64,000 nucleotides of DNA from Micromonospora costi (GTDB lineage: Bacteria; Actinomycetota; Actinomycetes; Mycobacteriales; Micromonosporaceae). The stretch is taken from positions 186,001 to 250,000 of the forward strand of contig NZ_RBAN01000004.1 in the NCBI RefSeq assembly GCF_003626655.1, read 5' to 3'. This document shows, piece by piece, positions 27,265 to 35,498 of this stretch. Every line of letters begins with the position of its first letter. The first letter of the stretch is position 1. The translations under genes were made by a program, and so were the position numbers. The notes beneath the pieces are model-generated. The model worked only from the letters and a program-made list of their open reading frames with translations. It ran no database searches and was not told where the DNA came from.

Positions 27265-27954
27265 ATGGCCGCACCAGCCGAGGAACCCGGGCCGCCGGAC
27301 GGCGGGCTCCGGATGTCGGAGACCGATCGGATCAAGGCGTTCAGCGACGGCGTCTTCGCGATCGTCATCACCCTGCTGGTGCTCGAACTTCGGGTACCGG
27401 ACTACCACGCGGGCGGGCTGCTGGAGGGGCTGGGCCACGAGGGCCCGTCCTATCTGGCCTTCGCCGTGTCGTTCGGGTACATCGGGGTGATCTGGCTCAA
27501 CCACCACGCGCTGCTGCGCCTGATCCGCGGGACCACGCTGGCCCTGAGCTGGATCAATCTCGCCATCCTCTTCGGTGCCGTGATCATCCCGTTCCCGACG
27601 GCGGTGCTGGCCTCGGCGTTCACCGAGGGCGACACGGCCGACCGCAGGGTGGCGGTGGCGCTGTACGCGCTCGCGGCGGCCCTGATGTCCGCGCCCTGGC
27701 TGGCGTTCTTCGGCTACCTGCACCGCCACCCCGCGCTGCGGGCCGGCGACGTCAGCCCGGAGCACGTCCGTGCCCAACGCGTCCGCCCGGTCACCGGCCT
27801 GCTCCTCTACGGGTTGAGCGGCCTGCTCGGTTGGTTCGTCCACCCGGTGGTGGGGCTGGTCCTCATCATCGTCATGATCGTCTATCACGCGATCACCAGT
27901 GAGGGTCTGCGCGCCGGGCCGCTGCGGTTCCTGTCGCGCCGTTCCCGAGCCTGA
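27265..27954 (+). CDS. TMEM175-family membrane protein (putative potassium channel)
   Basis: A 229-residue protein with six predicted helices. The first helix carries RIKAFSDGVFAIVITLLVLEL, containing the FSDGVFAI motif that lines the pore of TMEM175 channels. Helix 3-4 has YIGVIWLNHHALLRLI, also typical. ATG 27265 is chosen for its TAACCT at leaderless spacing; ATG 27313, just before SETDRIKAFSDG, is the alternative. Prokaryotic homologues conduct potassium. No neighbour gives further context. Confidence 0.88.
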   Translation: MAAPAEEPGPPDGGLRMSETDRIKAFSDGVFAIVITLLVLELRVPDYHAGGLLEGLGHEGPSYLAFAVSFGYIGVIWLNHHALLRLIRGTTLALSWINLAILFGAVIIPFPTAVLASAFTEGDTADRRVAVALYALAAALMSAPWLAFFGYLHRHPALRAGDVSPEHVRAQRVRPVTGLLLYGLSGLLGWFVHPVVGLVLIIVMIVYHAITSEGLRAGPLRFLSRRSRA

Positions 27955-27994
27955 CCAGCACGGCAGCGGCCTGGCCGGCGTCGTCCGGGAAGCC

Positions 27995-28008
27995 AGAGAG
28001 CGCTCTCT
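27995..28008. promoter_or_regulatory. LacI/CebR-type operator upstream of the GH16 gene
   Basis: AGAGAGCGCTCTCT is a perfect 14-bp palindrome abutting the -35 element of the GH16 promoter. It shares GAGAGCGCTCTC with the operator at 20689-20700, so both secreted-protein genes are probably controlled by one LacI-family regulator encoded outside the window. Confidence 0.65.
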
Positions 28009-28036
28009 TGACAGCGTCCGAGCCACTCAATAGATT
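28008..28036 (+). promoter_or_regulatory. Consensus promoter of the GH16 gene
   Basis: TTGACA (28008-28013), a 17-nt spacer and TAGATT (28031-28036) form a near-perfect sigma-70-type promoter. The 5' UTR would be about 90 nt. Confidence 0.75.
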
Positions 28037-28050
28037 GTTACCAATCTATT
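28029..28050. promoter_or_regulatory. AT-rich dyad over the -10 of the GH16 promoter
   Basis: AATAGATTG and CAATCTATT form perfect 9-bp arms around TTAC, covering the -10 and the start site. Its AT content stands out in this genome. It is probably a second repressor site, unlike the LacI-type one. Confidence 0.5.
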
Positions 28051-28134
28051 TCCGGTTTCCTCGTAGATACCCGACCGGTGGCGGTTCGCCGGATAGGCGG
28101 GGGCCGGCAGTCCACGACCGCAGGGAGGCTTCCC

Positions 28135-29373
28135 GTGCGCAGAATTCGTGCCATCGCCGCGCTGGCCCTCGCCGGCGTGGGCCTCAGCGTCGCGCTCACC
28201 GCGACCACCGAGGCCCCCGCCGCGGCGGCGCCCGGCGCGGTGACCTGGTCCGACGACTTCAACGGCCCCGCCGGCTCACCGCCGGACGCCAGCAAGTGGC
28301 GGTACGACATCGGCGGGGGCGGCTGGGGCAACAGCGAGTTGCAGTACTACACGAACAGCACCCGCAACGCGGCGCTGGACGGCAACGGCAACCTCGTCAT
28401 CACCGCCCGCCGGGAGAACCCGGCCAACTACGGCTGCTGGTACGGCAGCTGCCAGTACACGTCCGCGCGGCTCCTGACCGCCGGCACGTTCGCCCAGGCG
28501 TACGGGCGGTTCGAGGCGCGCATCAAGATCCCCCGGGGCCAGGGCCTGTGGCCCGCCTTCTGGATGCTGGGCAACGACATCGCCACCAACCCGTGGCCCA
28601 ACTCCGGCGAGATCGACATCATGGAGAACGTCGGGCGCGAGCCGTCCACGGTGCACGGCACCCTGCACGGCCCCGGCTACTCCGGTGGCAACGCGGTCAC
28701 CGGCCAGACCTCGCTGCCCGGCGGGCAGGCGCTCGCGGACGCGTTCCACACCTACACGGTCGACTGGGCGCCGGACTCGGTCACCTGGTACCTCGACGGC
28801 GTGCAGTACTCCCGCAAGACCCCGGCCGACCTGGGCGGCAACCGGTGGGTCTTCGACCACCCGTTCTTCATGATCATGAACGTCGCGGTCGGCGGCAACT
28901 GGCCCGGCTCGCCGGACGCCAGCACGGTCTTCCCGCAGCAGATGGTCGTCGACTACGTCCGCGTCCAGGCGTGGGACACCGGCGGGGGCGGCGGCAGCGG
29001 GGCGCCGATCGTCGGGTACGGCAACAAGTGCGTGGACGTGGCCGGGGCGAGCACCGCCAACGGCACCGCGGTGCAGCTCTGGACCTGCAACGGCACCGCC
29101 GCGCAGCGCTGGACGTGGGCCGGCGACGGCTCGGTGCGGGCGCTGGGCAAGTGCCTGGACGTGACCAGCGGCGGCACCGCCAACGGCACGAAGGTACAAC
29201 TCTGGGACTGCAACGGCAGCGGCGCGCAACGCTGGACCTTCACCGCCGCCGGGGACATCGTCAACCCGCAGGCCAACAAGTGCCTCGACGCGACCGGGGT
29301 CAGCTCGGCCGACGGCACCCGCCTGCAGATCTGGGACTGCACGGGCGGCGCGAACCAGAAGTGGCGCCGCTGA
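28135..29373 (+). CDS. Secreted GH16 endo-beta-1,3-glucanase with ricin-type lectin domain
   Basis: A 412-residue exported enzyme. GTG 28135 has GGGAGG 6 nt upstream. A signal peptide (RRIRAIAALALAGVGLSVALT) ends near AAAAPGA. Residues 35-280 are the GH16 domain with the catalytic block GEIDIMENVG (nucleophile Glu159, acid/base Glu164). After a GGGGGS linker, residues 290-412 are a ricin B/CBM13 trefoil with three QLW/QIW-type repeats (CVDVAGASTANGTAVQLWTC and two more). It probably attacks beta-1,3-glucans such as laminarin or fungal wall. Regulated by the LacI-type and AT-rich operators upstream. Confidence 0.93.
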   Translation: MRRIRAIAALALAGVGLSVALTATTEAPAAAAPGAVTWSDDFNGPAGSPPDASKWRYDIGGGGWGNSELQYYTNSTRNAALDGNGNLVITARRENPANYGCWYGSCQYTSARLLTAGTFAQAYGRFEARIKIPRGQGLWPAFWMLGNDIATNPWPNSGEIDIMENVGREPSTVHGTLHGPGYSGGNAVTGQTSLPGGQALADAFHTYTVDWAPDSVTWYLDGVQYSRKTPADLGGNRWVFDHPFFMIMNVAVGGNWPGSPDASTVFPQQMVVDYVRVQAWDTGGGGGSGAPIVGYGNKCVDVAGASTANGTAVQLWTCNGTAAQRWTWAGDGSVRALGKCLDVTSGGTANGTKVQLWDCNGSGAQRWTFTAAGDIVNPQANKCLDATGVSSADGTRLQIWDCTGGANQKWRR

Positions 29374-29389
29374 CACCATCGCCCGCTCC

Positions 29390-29421
29390 GGGGCCGCCGC
29401 GGCTGTCGCCGTGGCGGCCCC
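29390..29421. terminator. Bidirectional terminator between GH16 and cupin genes
   Basis: A 14-bp stem (29390-29403 with 29408-29421, one G-T wobble) with the tetraloop TGTC lies between two convergent genes. Confidence 0.7.
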
Positions 29422-29454
29422 TCGCGTCCGGTACTCAGGCTCGGTTCGCGGCGG

Positions 29455-29853
29455 TCAGGCCAGGGCGTGGCCCGTGGTGGCGTCGACGTGCTCCGGCACG
29501 TCGTCGTGCCGGTCGCCGACGGAGGACGTGCCGGTGGGCTCGAACATCAGGATCGAGGCTCCCTCGGCGGAGAACGGCTTGTGCTCGGCGCCCCGGGGCA
29601 CCACGAACACGGATCCGCGCGGCAGGACCACGGTGCGTTCCCGCCCGTCCGGCTCCTCCCGCAGGGCGATGCGCAGTTCCCCGGAGAGCACGAGGAAGAA
29701 CTCGTCGGTGTTGTCGTGGCGGTGCCAGACGTGCTCGCCGGCCACCTTGGCGACACGTACGTCGTAGTCGTTGACCCGGGTGACGATGCGGGGGCTCCAC
29801 AGCGCCTCGAACGAGGCCAGCGCCTCGGTGAGGTCGATCGGTCCACTGCTCAT
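29455..29853 (-). CDS. Cupin-domain protein
   Basis: A 132-residue single cupin. The first motif HVWHRHDNTDEFFLVLSGEL supplies two His and a Glu for a metal; the second, PRGSVFVVPRGAEHKPF, supplies another His. Residues 1-25 form a helical lead (LTEALASFEALW). CAGGAT 6 nt before the ATG is a weak candidate -10 for a leaderless mRNA. Substrate and role are unknown; similar proteins are annotated as putative isomerases or sensors. Confidence 0.85.
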   Translation of the reverse strand: MSSGPIDLTEALASFEALWSPRIVTRVNDYDVRVAKVAGEHVWHRHDNTDEFFLVLSGELRIALREEPDGRERTVVLPRGSVFVVPRGAEHKPFSAEGASILMFEPTGTSSVGDRHDDVPEHVDATTGHALA

Positions 29854-29883
29854 GAACCCATCCTGCCCCGCCGCCCTCCCCCG

Positions 29884-29959
29884 CGTCGATCATGCAGGTG
29901 TGGTGCCGGGCTACCCCGGTACGCGGCCTTTGTCGCCCACCACAAGTGCATGATCGACG
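29884..29959. repeat. Long intergenic inverted repeat, family B copy 1
   Basis: 22-bp arms (29884-29905 and 29938-29959, two mismatches) begin CGTCGATCATGCA and enclose 32 nt. The arm and the internal word GGCCTTTGTC recur at 35409-35485, so the two are copies of one element. It lies between divergent genes and cannot be only a terminator. Confidence 0.85.
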
Positions 29960-30025
29960 GGGTGGACCCCTGGCCCCGGATCGGTGACTGATAGGTCGGA
30001 TTTCTTCGGGTTGGGTCCGTTATGG

Positions 30026-30031
30026 CTACTC
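30026..30031 (+). promoter_or_regulatory. -10 element (TACTCT) of the molybdenum hydroxylase operon
   Basis: TACTCT ends 7 nt before the GTG at 30039, without an RBS, suggesting a leaderless message. Confidence 0.35.
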
Positions 30032-30038
30032 TCGACCT

Positions 30039-30590
30039 GTGCGAAACGGCTCCGGCAGCGCCACGACGGTCGGCGACGAGTGGTCGTCCCGGGTGGCCCT
30101 CACCGTCAACGGCGACCCCCACGAGATGACGCTGGACAACCGGACCACGCTGCTCGACGCGCTGCGCGAACACCTCGGCCTCGTCGGCGCGAAAAAGGGC
30201 TGCGACCACGGGCAGTGTGGCTCCTGCACCGTCCTGCTCGACGGCCGCCGGGTGAAGAGCTGCCTGATCTTCGCGGTGAGCCTCGACACGTGCGAGGTGG
30301 TCACCGTGGAGGGCCTCGCCGGCCCCGACTCCCTCTCCCCGTTGCAGGAGGCGTTCATCGCGCACGACGCCTTCCAGTGCGGCTACTGCACGCCCGGGCA
30401 GATCTGCTCCGCGCGTGGGCTGCTCGACGAGGTGGCGGACAACTGGCCCAGCGCGGTCACCGACGACCTCACCGGCACCGTGCGGCTGACCGACGCCGAG
30501 ATCCGCGAACGGATGAGCGGCAACCTGTGCCGCTGCGCGGCGTACCCGCACATCGTCGACGCGATCCGGGAGACGGCGGGCGACCGATGA
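30039..30590 (+). CDS. 2Fe-2S subunit of a xanthine-dehydrogenase-family molybdenum hydroxylase (PaoA-like)
   Basis: A 183-residue iron-sulfur subunit. The plant-type 2Fe-2S centre is bound by GCDHGQCGSCTVLLDG plus a later Cys (KSCL), and the second, buried centre by FQCGYCTPGQI and GNLCRCAAYPHI. It passes electrons from the molybdenum to the flavin subunit. E. coli PaoA has a Tat signal; this protein does not, so the complex is probably cytoplasmic. It overlaps the FAD subunit gene by ATGA. Confidence 0.93.
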   Translation: MRNGSGSATTVGDEWSSRVALTVNGDPHEMTLDNRTTLLDALREHLGLVGAKKGCDHGQCGSCTVLLDGRRVKSCLIFAVSLDTCEVVTVEGLAGPDSLSPLQEAFIAHDAFQCGYCTPGQICSARGLLDEVADNWPSAVTDDLTGTVRLTDAEIRERMSGNLCRCAAYPHIVDAIRETAGDR

Positions 30591-31576
30591 GGAGCTTCCA
30601 CTACCGCCGCCCCGCGGACGTCGCCGAGGCCGTCGCGCTGCTCGGCGCGGACCCTGAGGCCGCGTACCTGGCCGGCGGCACGAACCTGGTCGACCTCATG
30701 AAGCTCGGTGTGCAGCGGCCCGACCTGCTGGTCGACGTCACCCGACTGCCGCTGGGCGGCATCGAGCCGCTCCCCGGGGGCGGCCTGCGGATCGGCGCCA
30801 CCGTCCGCAACAGCTCGCTGGCGGCCCACCCGGTCGTACGCCGCGACTACCCGGTGCTCAGCCGCGCGCTGCTCGCCGCGGCCTCCGGCCAACTGCGCAA
30901 CATGGCGACCACCGGCGGGAACCTCATGCAGCGCACCCGGTGCGTCTACTTCCAGGACACCGGGAAGGCGTGCAACAAGCGCGAGCCCGGCACCGGCTGC
31001 GCGGCCCGGCACGGGCAGAACCGCGACCTGGCCATCCTCGACTGGTCCGAGCAGTGCGTGGCGACCCACCCGTCCGACCTCGCGGTGGCACTGGCCGCGC
31101 TGGACGCCGTGGTCGAGGTGGCCGAGGCCGGCGGGACGCGCGACGTCCCGGTCGCCGAGTTCTACCGCTCACCGGGCGAGCATCCTGAGCGCGAGACCAC
31201 CCTGCCCCGCGGCGCGCTGATCACCGCCGTACGGCTCCCGCCGCTGCCGGCCGCGCGGCGCTCGGCGTACCTCAAGGTGCGGGACCGGGCGTCGTTCGCC
31301 TTCGCGGTCGGCTCGGTGGCCGCGGTGCTCGACCTCGACGCCGGCGTGGTCCGCGACGTCCGGCTGGCCTACGGGGCGGTCGCGCACCGGCCCTGGCGGG
31401 CCCTCCGCGCCGAGGCCGAGCTGCGCGGCCGGCCGTTCACGCCGGAGCTGGCCGGGCGGGCCGCCGACGCCGAGCTGGAGGCGGCCCGGCCGTTGAGCCA
31501 CAACGCCTTCAAGGTGCCGCTCGTCCGCGCCATCACGGTACGCGCGCTCACCGAGCTGGCGGGGGTCGAGGCATGA
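30587..31576 (+). CDS. FAD-binding subunit of the molybdenum hydroxylase (PaoB-like)
   Basis: A 329-residue CO-dehydrogenase flavoprotein-type subunit. FAD is bound through AAYLAGGTNLVDLMKLGV and RNMATTGGNLMQRTRC. The insert with Cys in RTRCVYFQDTGKACNKREPG and GCAARHGQN matches the extra 4Fe-4S site known from PaoB/YagS, which groups this enzyme with PaoABC aldehyde oxidoreductases rather than with xanthine dehydrogenase. Start ATG 30587 and stop overlap neighbours at both ends (ATGA), so the three subunits are translated together. Confidence 0.93.
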   Translation: MRSFHYRRPADVAEAVALLGADPEAAYLAGGTNLVDLMKLGVQRPDLLVDVTRLPLGGIEPLPGGGLRIGATVRNSSLAAHPVVRRDYPVLSRALLAAASGQLRNMATTGGNLMQRTRCVYFQDTGKACNKREPGTGCAARHGQNRDLAILDWSEQCVATHPSDLAVALAALDAVVEVAEAGGTRDVPVAEFYRSPGEHPERETTLPRGALITAVRLPPLPAARRSAYLKVRDRASFAFAVGSVAAVLDLDAGVVRDVRLAYGAVAHRPWRALRAEAELRGRPFTPELAGRAADAELEAARPLSHNAFKVPLVRAITVRALTELAGVEA

Positions 31577-33669
31577 GCGCTGGCGCCGTGGGCCGGGCAC
31601 ATCCCCGGCTGGAGGGCCGGGAGAAGGTCACCGGCACCGCCCGGTACGCGGTCGAGTACCCGCTCGACGACGTGACGTACGGCTGGGCCGTTCCCGCGGC
31701 GGCGGTGCGCGGCCGGATCACCCGCATCGACGCGGAGCCGGCGCTCGCGCTGCCCGGCGTGCTCGCCGTGCTGCACCACGGCAACGCGCCCCGGCTCTCC
31801 CCCGACGTGGACCCGGAGCTGTACCTGCTCCAGGAGCCGACGGTGCACTACCGGGGCCAGTTCGTCGCGGTGGTGGTGGCGGAGAGTATCGAGGCGGCCC
31901 GGGAGGGGGCGCGGCACGTCCGGATCGACTACGACACCCAGCCGCACAGCACCGTGCTCACCGCCGACCATCCGGGGCTGTACCGTCCGGACAAGGTCAA
32001 CCCCAGCTACCCGACGGACACCGCGGAGGGCGACTTCGACGCGGCGTTCGCCGCGGCGGAGGTACAGGTGGACGCCACGTACCGGACACCGGCGTACCAC
32101 AACAACCCGATGGAGCCGCACGCCACCACGGCGCAGTGGCGCGACGGGCAGTTGCTCCTGCACGACTCCAACCAGGGCTCGACGGCGGTGCAGGCGGCGA
32201 TGGCCGAACTCTTCGGCATGCCGCGCGAGTCGGTCCGGGTGATCAGCGCCCACGTGGGCGGCGGGTTCGGCAGCAAGGGCTACGCGAAGGCGTCCGTCGT
32301 GCTCGCGGCACTGGCCGCCCGGCACGTCGACCGGCCGGTGCGACTCGCCCTGACCCGCCAGCAGCTCTTCGGCCCGATCGGCTACCGCACCCCGACGATC
32401 CAGCGGGTCCGGCTCGGCTCCGACGCCGACGGACGGATCGCCGCCATCTGCCACGACGCCATCAGCCAGACGTCGATGATCACCGAGTTCGCCGAACAGA
32501 CGGCCGTCTACACCCGCAGCATGTACGCCGGGCCGCACCGGCGCACCACCCACCGGCTGGCCCGCCTCGACGTGCCGACGCCGTTCTGGATGCGGGCGCC
32601 CGGCGAGTGCCCCGGGGCGTACGCCCTGGAGTCGGCGATGGACGAACTCGCCGTCGCCTGCGGGATCGACCCCGTCGAGCTGCGGATCCGCAACGACCCG
32701 GCGGTCGACCCGGACCAGGGTCACCCGTTCAGCAGCCGCAACCTCGTCGCCTGCCTCACCGAGGGCGCGCGCCGCTTCGGCTGGGCCGACCGCAACCCGC
32801 GCCCCTGCGCCCGCCGCGAGGGCCGGTGGATGATCGGCACCGGGGTCGCCGGGTCCAGTTATCCCGCCCGGGCACGGGCCGCCGCGGCCACGGCCACCGC
32901 CCTGCCCGACGGCGGTTTCGTCGTCCGGATCAACGCCACCGACATCGGCACGGGCGCCCGGACCGCGCTGTGGCAGGTCGCCGCGGACGCGCTGGACGTG
33001 CCGCCGGAGCGGGTACGGATCCACATCGGCGACAGCGACCTGCCGCCGGCCGGCGTGGCCGGCGGATCCATGGGCACCTCCTCGTGGAGCTGGGCCGTGG
33101 TGCGGGCCTGCCAGGAACTGCGCGACCGGCTCGGCCACCACACCGGCGAGCTGCCCGCCGACGGGTTGACGGTCGAGGCGCACACCGCGGACGAGATCCG
33201 GGCCCAGCGGCCGATGGCGCGCTACGCGTACGGGGCGCAGTTCGCCGAGGTGCGGGTGGACGCCGACACCGGCGAGGTGCGGGTGAGCCGACTGCTCGGT
33301 GTCTTCGCCGTGGGCCAGGTGGTCAACCCGACGACCGCGCGCAGCCAGCTCATCGGCGGCATGACCATGGGGCTGTCGATGGCGCTGCACGAGGAGGGCG
33401 TGCTCGACGAGCGGTACGGCGACTGGGTGAACCACGACCTCGCGACGTACCACATCACGGCGTGCGCGGACGTCGAGCGGATCGAGGCGTACTGGGTGCC
33501 CGAGGAGGATCCCGACCTGAACCCGGCCGGCGTGAAGGGCCTCGGCGAGATCGGCATCGTGGGCACGGCCGCCGCGATCGCGAGCGCCGTGCGGCACGCG
33601 ACCGGTGTACGGGTCCGCGACCTGCCGATCCGCCTCGACAAGCTGCTCGGCGTTTCAGAGTTGGCTTAA
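31573..33669 (+). CDS. Molybdopterin-binding catalytic subunit (PaoC-like aldehyde oxidoreductase)
   Basis: A 698-residue catalytic subunit. It has the N-terminal hammerhead domain (LEGREKVTGTARYAVEYP) and cofactor-binding motifs VGGGFGSKGYAKAS and APGECPGAYALESAMDEL. The catalytic Glu lies in VKGLGEIGIVG near the C-terminus. Length and subunit partners fit PaoC. Its natural substrate, probably an aldehyde or N-heterocycle, is unknown. The cofactor's maturation factor (XdhC/PaoD-like) is not in the window. Confidence 0.93.
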   Translation: MSAGAVGRAHPRLEGREKVTGTARYAVEYPLDDVTYGWAVPAAAVRGRITRIDAEPALALPGVLAVLHHGNAPRLSPDVDPELYLLQEPTVHYRGQFVAVVVAESIEAAREGARHVRIDYDTQPHSTVLTADHPGLYRPDKVNPSYPTDTAEGDFDAAFAAAEVQVDATYRTPAYHNNPMEPHATTAQWRDGQLLLHDSNQGSTAVQAAMAELFGMPRESVRVISAHVGGGFGSKGYAKASVVLAALAARHVDRPVRLALTRQQLFGPIGYRTPTIQRVRLGSDADGRIAAICHDAISQTSMITEFAEQTAVYTRSMYAGPHRRTTHRLARLDVPTPFWMRAPGECPGAYALESAMDELAVACGIDPVELRIRNDPAVDPDQGHPFSSRNLVACLTEGARRFGWADRNPRPCARREGRWMIGTGVAGSSYPARARAAAATATALPDGGFVVRINATDIGTGARTALWQVAADALDVPPERVRIHIGDSDLPPAGVAGGSMGTSSWSWAVVRACQELRDRLGHHTGELPADGLTVEAHTADEIRAQRPMARYAYGAQFAEVRVDADTGEVRVSRLLGVFAVGQVVNPTTARSQLIGGMTMGLSMALHEEGVLDERYGDWVNHDLATYHITACADVERIEAYWVPEEDPDLNPAGVKGLGEIGIVGTAAAIASAVRHATGVRVRDLPIRLDKLLGVSELA

Positions 33670-33690
33670 TTAAGGCGTCGCTGATATAAC
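33661..33690 (+). promoter_or_regulatory. Promoter of the ArsR/SRPBCC operon
   Basis: TTGGCT (33661-33666), an 18-nt spacer and TATAAC (33685-33690) form a recognisable promoter. The -10 ends 6 nt before the GTG at 33697, so the transcript is probably leaderless. The -35 overlaps the 3' end of the upstream gene. Confidence 0.5.
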
Positions 33691-33696
33691 TGTCGG

Positions 33697-34077
33697 GTGC
33701 ACGCCTTCGATGTGCTGGGCGACCCCGTCCGGCGCCGGATCCTCGAACTGCTCGCCGAGGGCGAGACCACGGCCGGCGCCCTCGGCGCCGTGATCCAGAG
33801 CGAGTTCGGCATCTCCCAACCGGCCGTCTCGCAACACCTCAAGGTGCTGCGCGACAACGGTTTCGCCACGGTCCGGCCGGACGGCACCCGGCGGCTCTAC
33901 GCGGTCGACCCGCGACCACTGCGCGACGTCGACCAGTGGCTCGACCACTTCCGGCGGTTCTGGACGCCGCCGCTGCACGCGCTCGCCACCGAGCTGGCCC
34001 GCGGCAAGCGCGCACGGCGACTGCGCGAGGGTTCTGGCGCTTCCGACGACACTTCTGACGACAGGAGAGAACGATGA
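33697..34077 (+). CDS. ArsR-family transcriptional regulator
   Basis: A 126-residue winged-helix protein: HAFDVLGDPVRRRILELLAEGE, then the recognition helix ISQPAVSQHLKVLRDNGFATV and wing DGTRRLYAVDPRPL. It lacks the metal-binding Cys of ArsR/SmtB sensors. It belongs to the subgroup (SdpR/YdfF-like) coupled to SRPBCC proteins, as here, where the next gene overlaps by ATGA. It probably autoregulates the pair; the signal is unknown. Confidence 0.9.
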   Translation: MHAFDVLGDPVRRRILELLAEGETTAGALGAVIQSEFGISQPAVSQHLKVLRDNGFATVRPDGTRRLYAVDPRPLRDVDQWLDHFRRFWTPPLHALATELARGKRARRLREGSGASDDTSDDRRER

Positions 34078-34715
34078 TCGACGTGACCGAGCAGATCAAC
34101 GCCGTGCGGCGGCAGGTGGGCAGCCGCACGCTGGAGGCCGGCGAGGCGAGGGTGACCACGATCAGCCAGACGTACGACGCCACGGTCGAGGACGTGTGGG
34201 ACGCGTGCACGAGCGCCGAACGCATCCCCCGGTGGTTCCTGCCGGTCTCCGGCGAGCTGCGGCTCGGTGGCCGCTACCAACTGGAGGGCAACGCGGGCGG
34301 CACCGTCGAACGCTGCGACCCGCCGACCAGCTTCGCCGCGACCTGGGAGTACGGCGGCGAGGTCAGCTGGATCGAGGTCCGGCTGACCTCGGAGGGCGAC
34401 GGCCGTACCCGGTTCGAGCTCGACCACATCGCCCACGTCGACGACGACCGGTGGGCCCAGTTCGGCCCGGGCGCGGTCGGCATCGGCTGGGACCTCGGCC
34501 TGCTCGGCCTCGCGTCGTACTTCGGCGCGGCGGGCGCGGGCGTACGCCCGGAGGACGCCGAGGCCTGGTCCGCCTCCGACGAGGGCCGGGCGTTCATGAC
34601 GCTGGCCAGCGAGCGCTGGCGCGAGGCGAGCGTCGCCGCGGGCACCGACCCCGAGGCCGCCCGCGCCGCCGCCGAGCGGGTCACCGCCTTCTACACGGGC
34701 GTCCCGGCCGCCTGA
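34074..34715 (+). CDS. SRPBCC/AHSA1-domain protein
   Basis: A 213-residue protein with the START-like helix-grip fold of AHSA1-type proteins (ISQTYDATVEDVWDACTSAERIPRWF, LGGRYQLEGNAGGTVERC, SWIEVRLTSEGDGRTRFEL). GGAGAG precedes ATG 34074. These proteins bind hydrophobic ligands. Translationally coupled to the ArsR-type regulator, it is probably the target, or the ligand reader, of that regulator. Confidence 0.88.
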   Translation: MIDVTEQINAVRRQVGSRTLEAGEARVTTISQTYDATVEDVWDACTSAERIPRWFLPVSGELRLGGRYQLEGNAGGTVERCDPPTSFAATWEYGGEVSWIEVRLTSEGDGRTRFELDHIAHVDDDRWAQFGPGAVGIGWDLGLLGLASYFGAAGAGVRPEDAEAWSASDEGRAFMTLASERWREASVAAGTDPEAARAAAERVTAFYTGVPAA

Positions 34716-34744
34716 CCCGGCGTCCCGGCCACCCATGATCGACA

Positions 34745-34803
34745 CCGTTTCGCCGATGTGGCGGCTTTCCGGCCCCGGTGACACCGCCACATCGGCGAAA
34801 CGG
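34745..34803. repeat. Long intergenic inverted repeat, family A copy 2
   Basis: Perfect 20-bp arms (34745-34764 and 34784-34803; arm CCGTTTCGCCGATGTGGCGG) enclose 19 nt. The core GCCGATGTGGCGG and flank GAAACGGAG match the element at 17857-17905. It lies between two co-directional genes and overlaps nothing coding. Confidence 0.85.
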
Positions 34804-34840
34804 AGGTGATCTGGCCGAGTGCGCCGGGCCGGCGCGCGGG

Positions 34841-34846
34841 TAACGT
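34841..34846 (+). promoter_or_regulatory. -10 element (TAACGT) for a leaderless Nudix gene
   Basis: TAACGT ends 8 nt before the ATG at 34855; no ribosome binding site is seen. Confidence 0.35.
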
Positions 34847-34854
34847 GCTGCGGC

Positions 34855-35382
34855 ATGACCGGTGCGTCGTACTCCCACTGCTCGTACTGCGGGTCCGCCT
34901 ACCCGGCGGCCGGCTGGCCCCGGATCTGCCCCGTCTGCGGGCAGACCGTGTGGCGCAACCCGTTGCCGGTGGCGGTGGCCGTACTGCCGGTGCGGACGGC
35001 GGCCGGCCTCGGCGTGGTCGTGGTCCGGCGTGACATCGAACCGGCCCGAGGGCTGCTCGCCCTGCCCGGCGGCTTCATCGAGTACGGCGAGGAGTGGGAC
35101 GAGGCGCTGGTCCGGGAGCTGCGGGAGGAGACCGGCCTGGTCGCGGCGCCCGAGGACGCGACGCTGTTCGCGGTGCACAGCGCGCCCGCCGGCGGCACCA
35201 TGATGATCTTCGGCGTGCTGCCCGAGCGGCGCGCCGAGGAGCTGCCGCCGTCGGCGCCCACCGAGGAGGCGACGGAGTGGCTGGTGCTCACCGAGCCGGT
35301 CGAGCTGGCGTTCGACACGCACACCCGGGTGCTCGCCGACTTCCTCGCCGGGACCGCCCGGGCGGGAGGGACCGCCGGCTGA
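34855..35382 (+). CDS. Nudix hydrolase with N-terminal zinc ribbon
   Basis: A 175-residue protein. Residues 8-30 hold two CxxC pairs (HCSYCGS and ICPVCGQ), a zinc ribbon as in NudC-type enzymes. The Nudix box GGFIEYGEEWDEAL plus VRELREETGL is intact (G-x5-E-x7-R-E-x2-E-E-x-G), so it should bind metal and cleave a nucleoside diphosphate linked to some group X. The substrate is not evident; NAD-related compounds are possible. Confidence 0.9.
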   Translation: MTGASYSHCSYCGSAYPAAGWPRICPVCGQTVWRNPLPVAVAVLPVRTAAGLGVVVVRRDIEPARGLLALPGGFIEYGEEWDEALVRELREETGLVAAPEDATLFAVHSAPAGGTMMIFGVLPERRAEELPPSAPTEEATEWLVLTEPVELAFDTHTRVLADFLAGTARAGGTAG

Positions 35383-35408
35383 CCGGTGCCGCCCGGGCGG
35401 GCAACCGG

Positions 35409-35485
35409 CGTCGATCATGCAGTTGTGGTGGTCGTTTCCTGGCGCTTCATGGCCTTTGTCAGGCACCACAACTGCATGATCGACG
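35409..35485. repeat. Long intergenic inverted repeat, family B copy 2
   Basis: Perfect 22-bp arms (35409-35430 and 35464-35485) starting CGTCGATCATGCAGTTGTGG enclose 33 nt containing GGCCTTTGTC. It is the second copy of the element at 29884-29959. It lies between convergent Nudix and aldo-keto reductase genes and may terminate both. Confidence 0.88.
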
Positions 35486-35498
35486 GGCGGGGTGGGGG

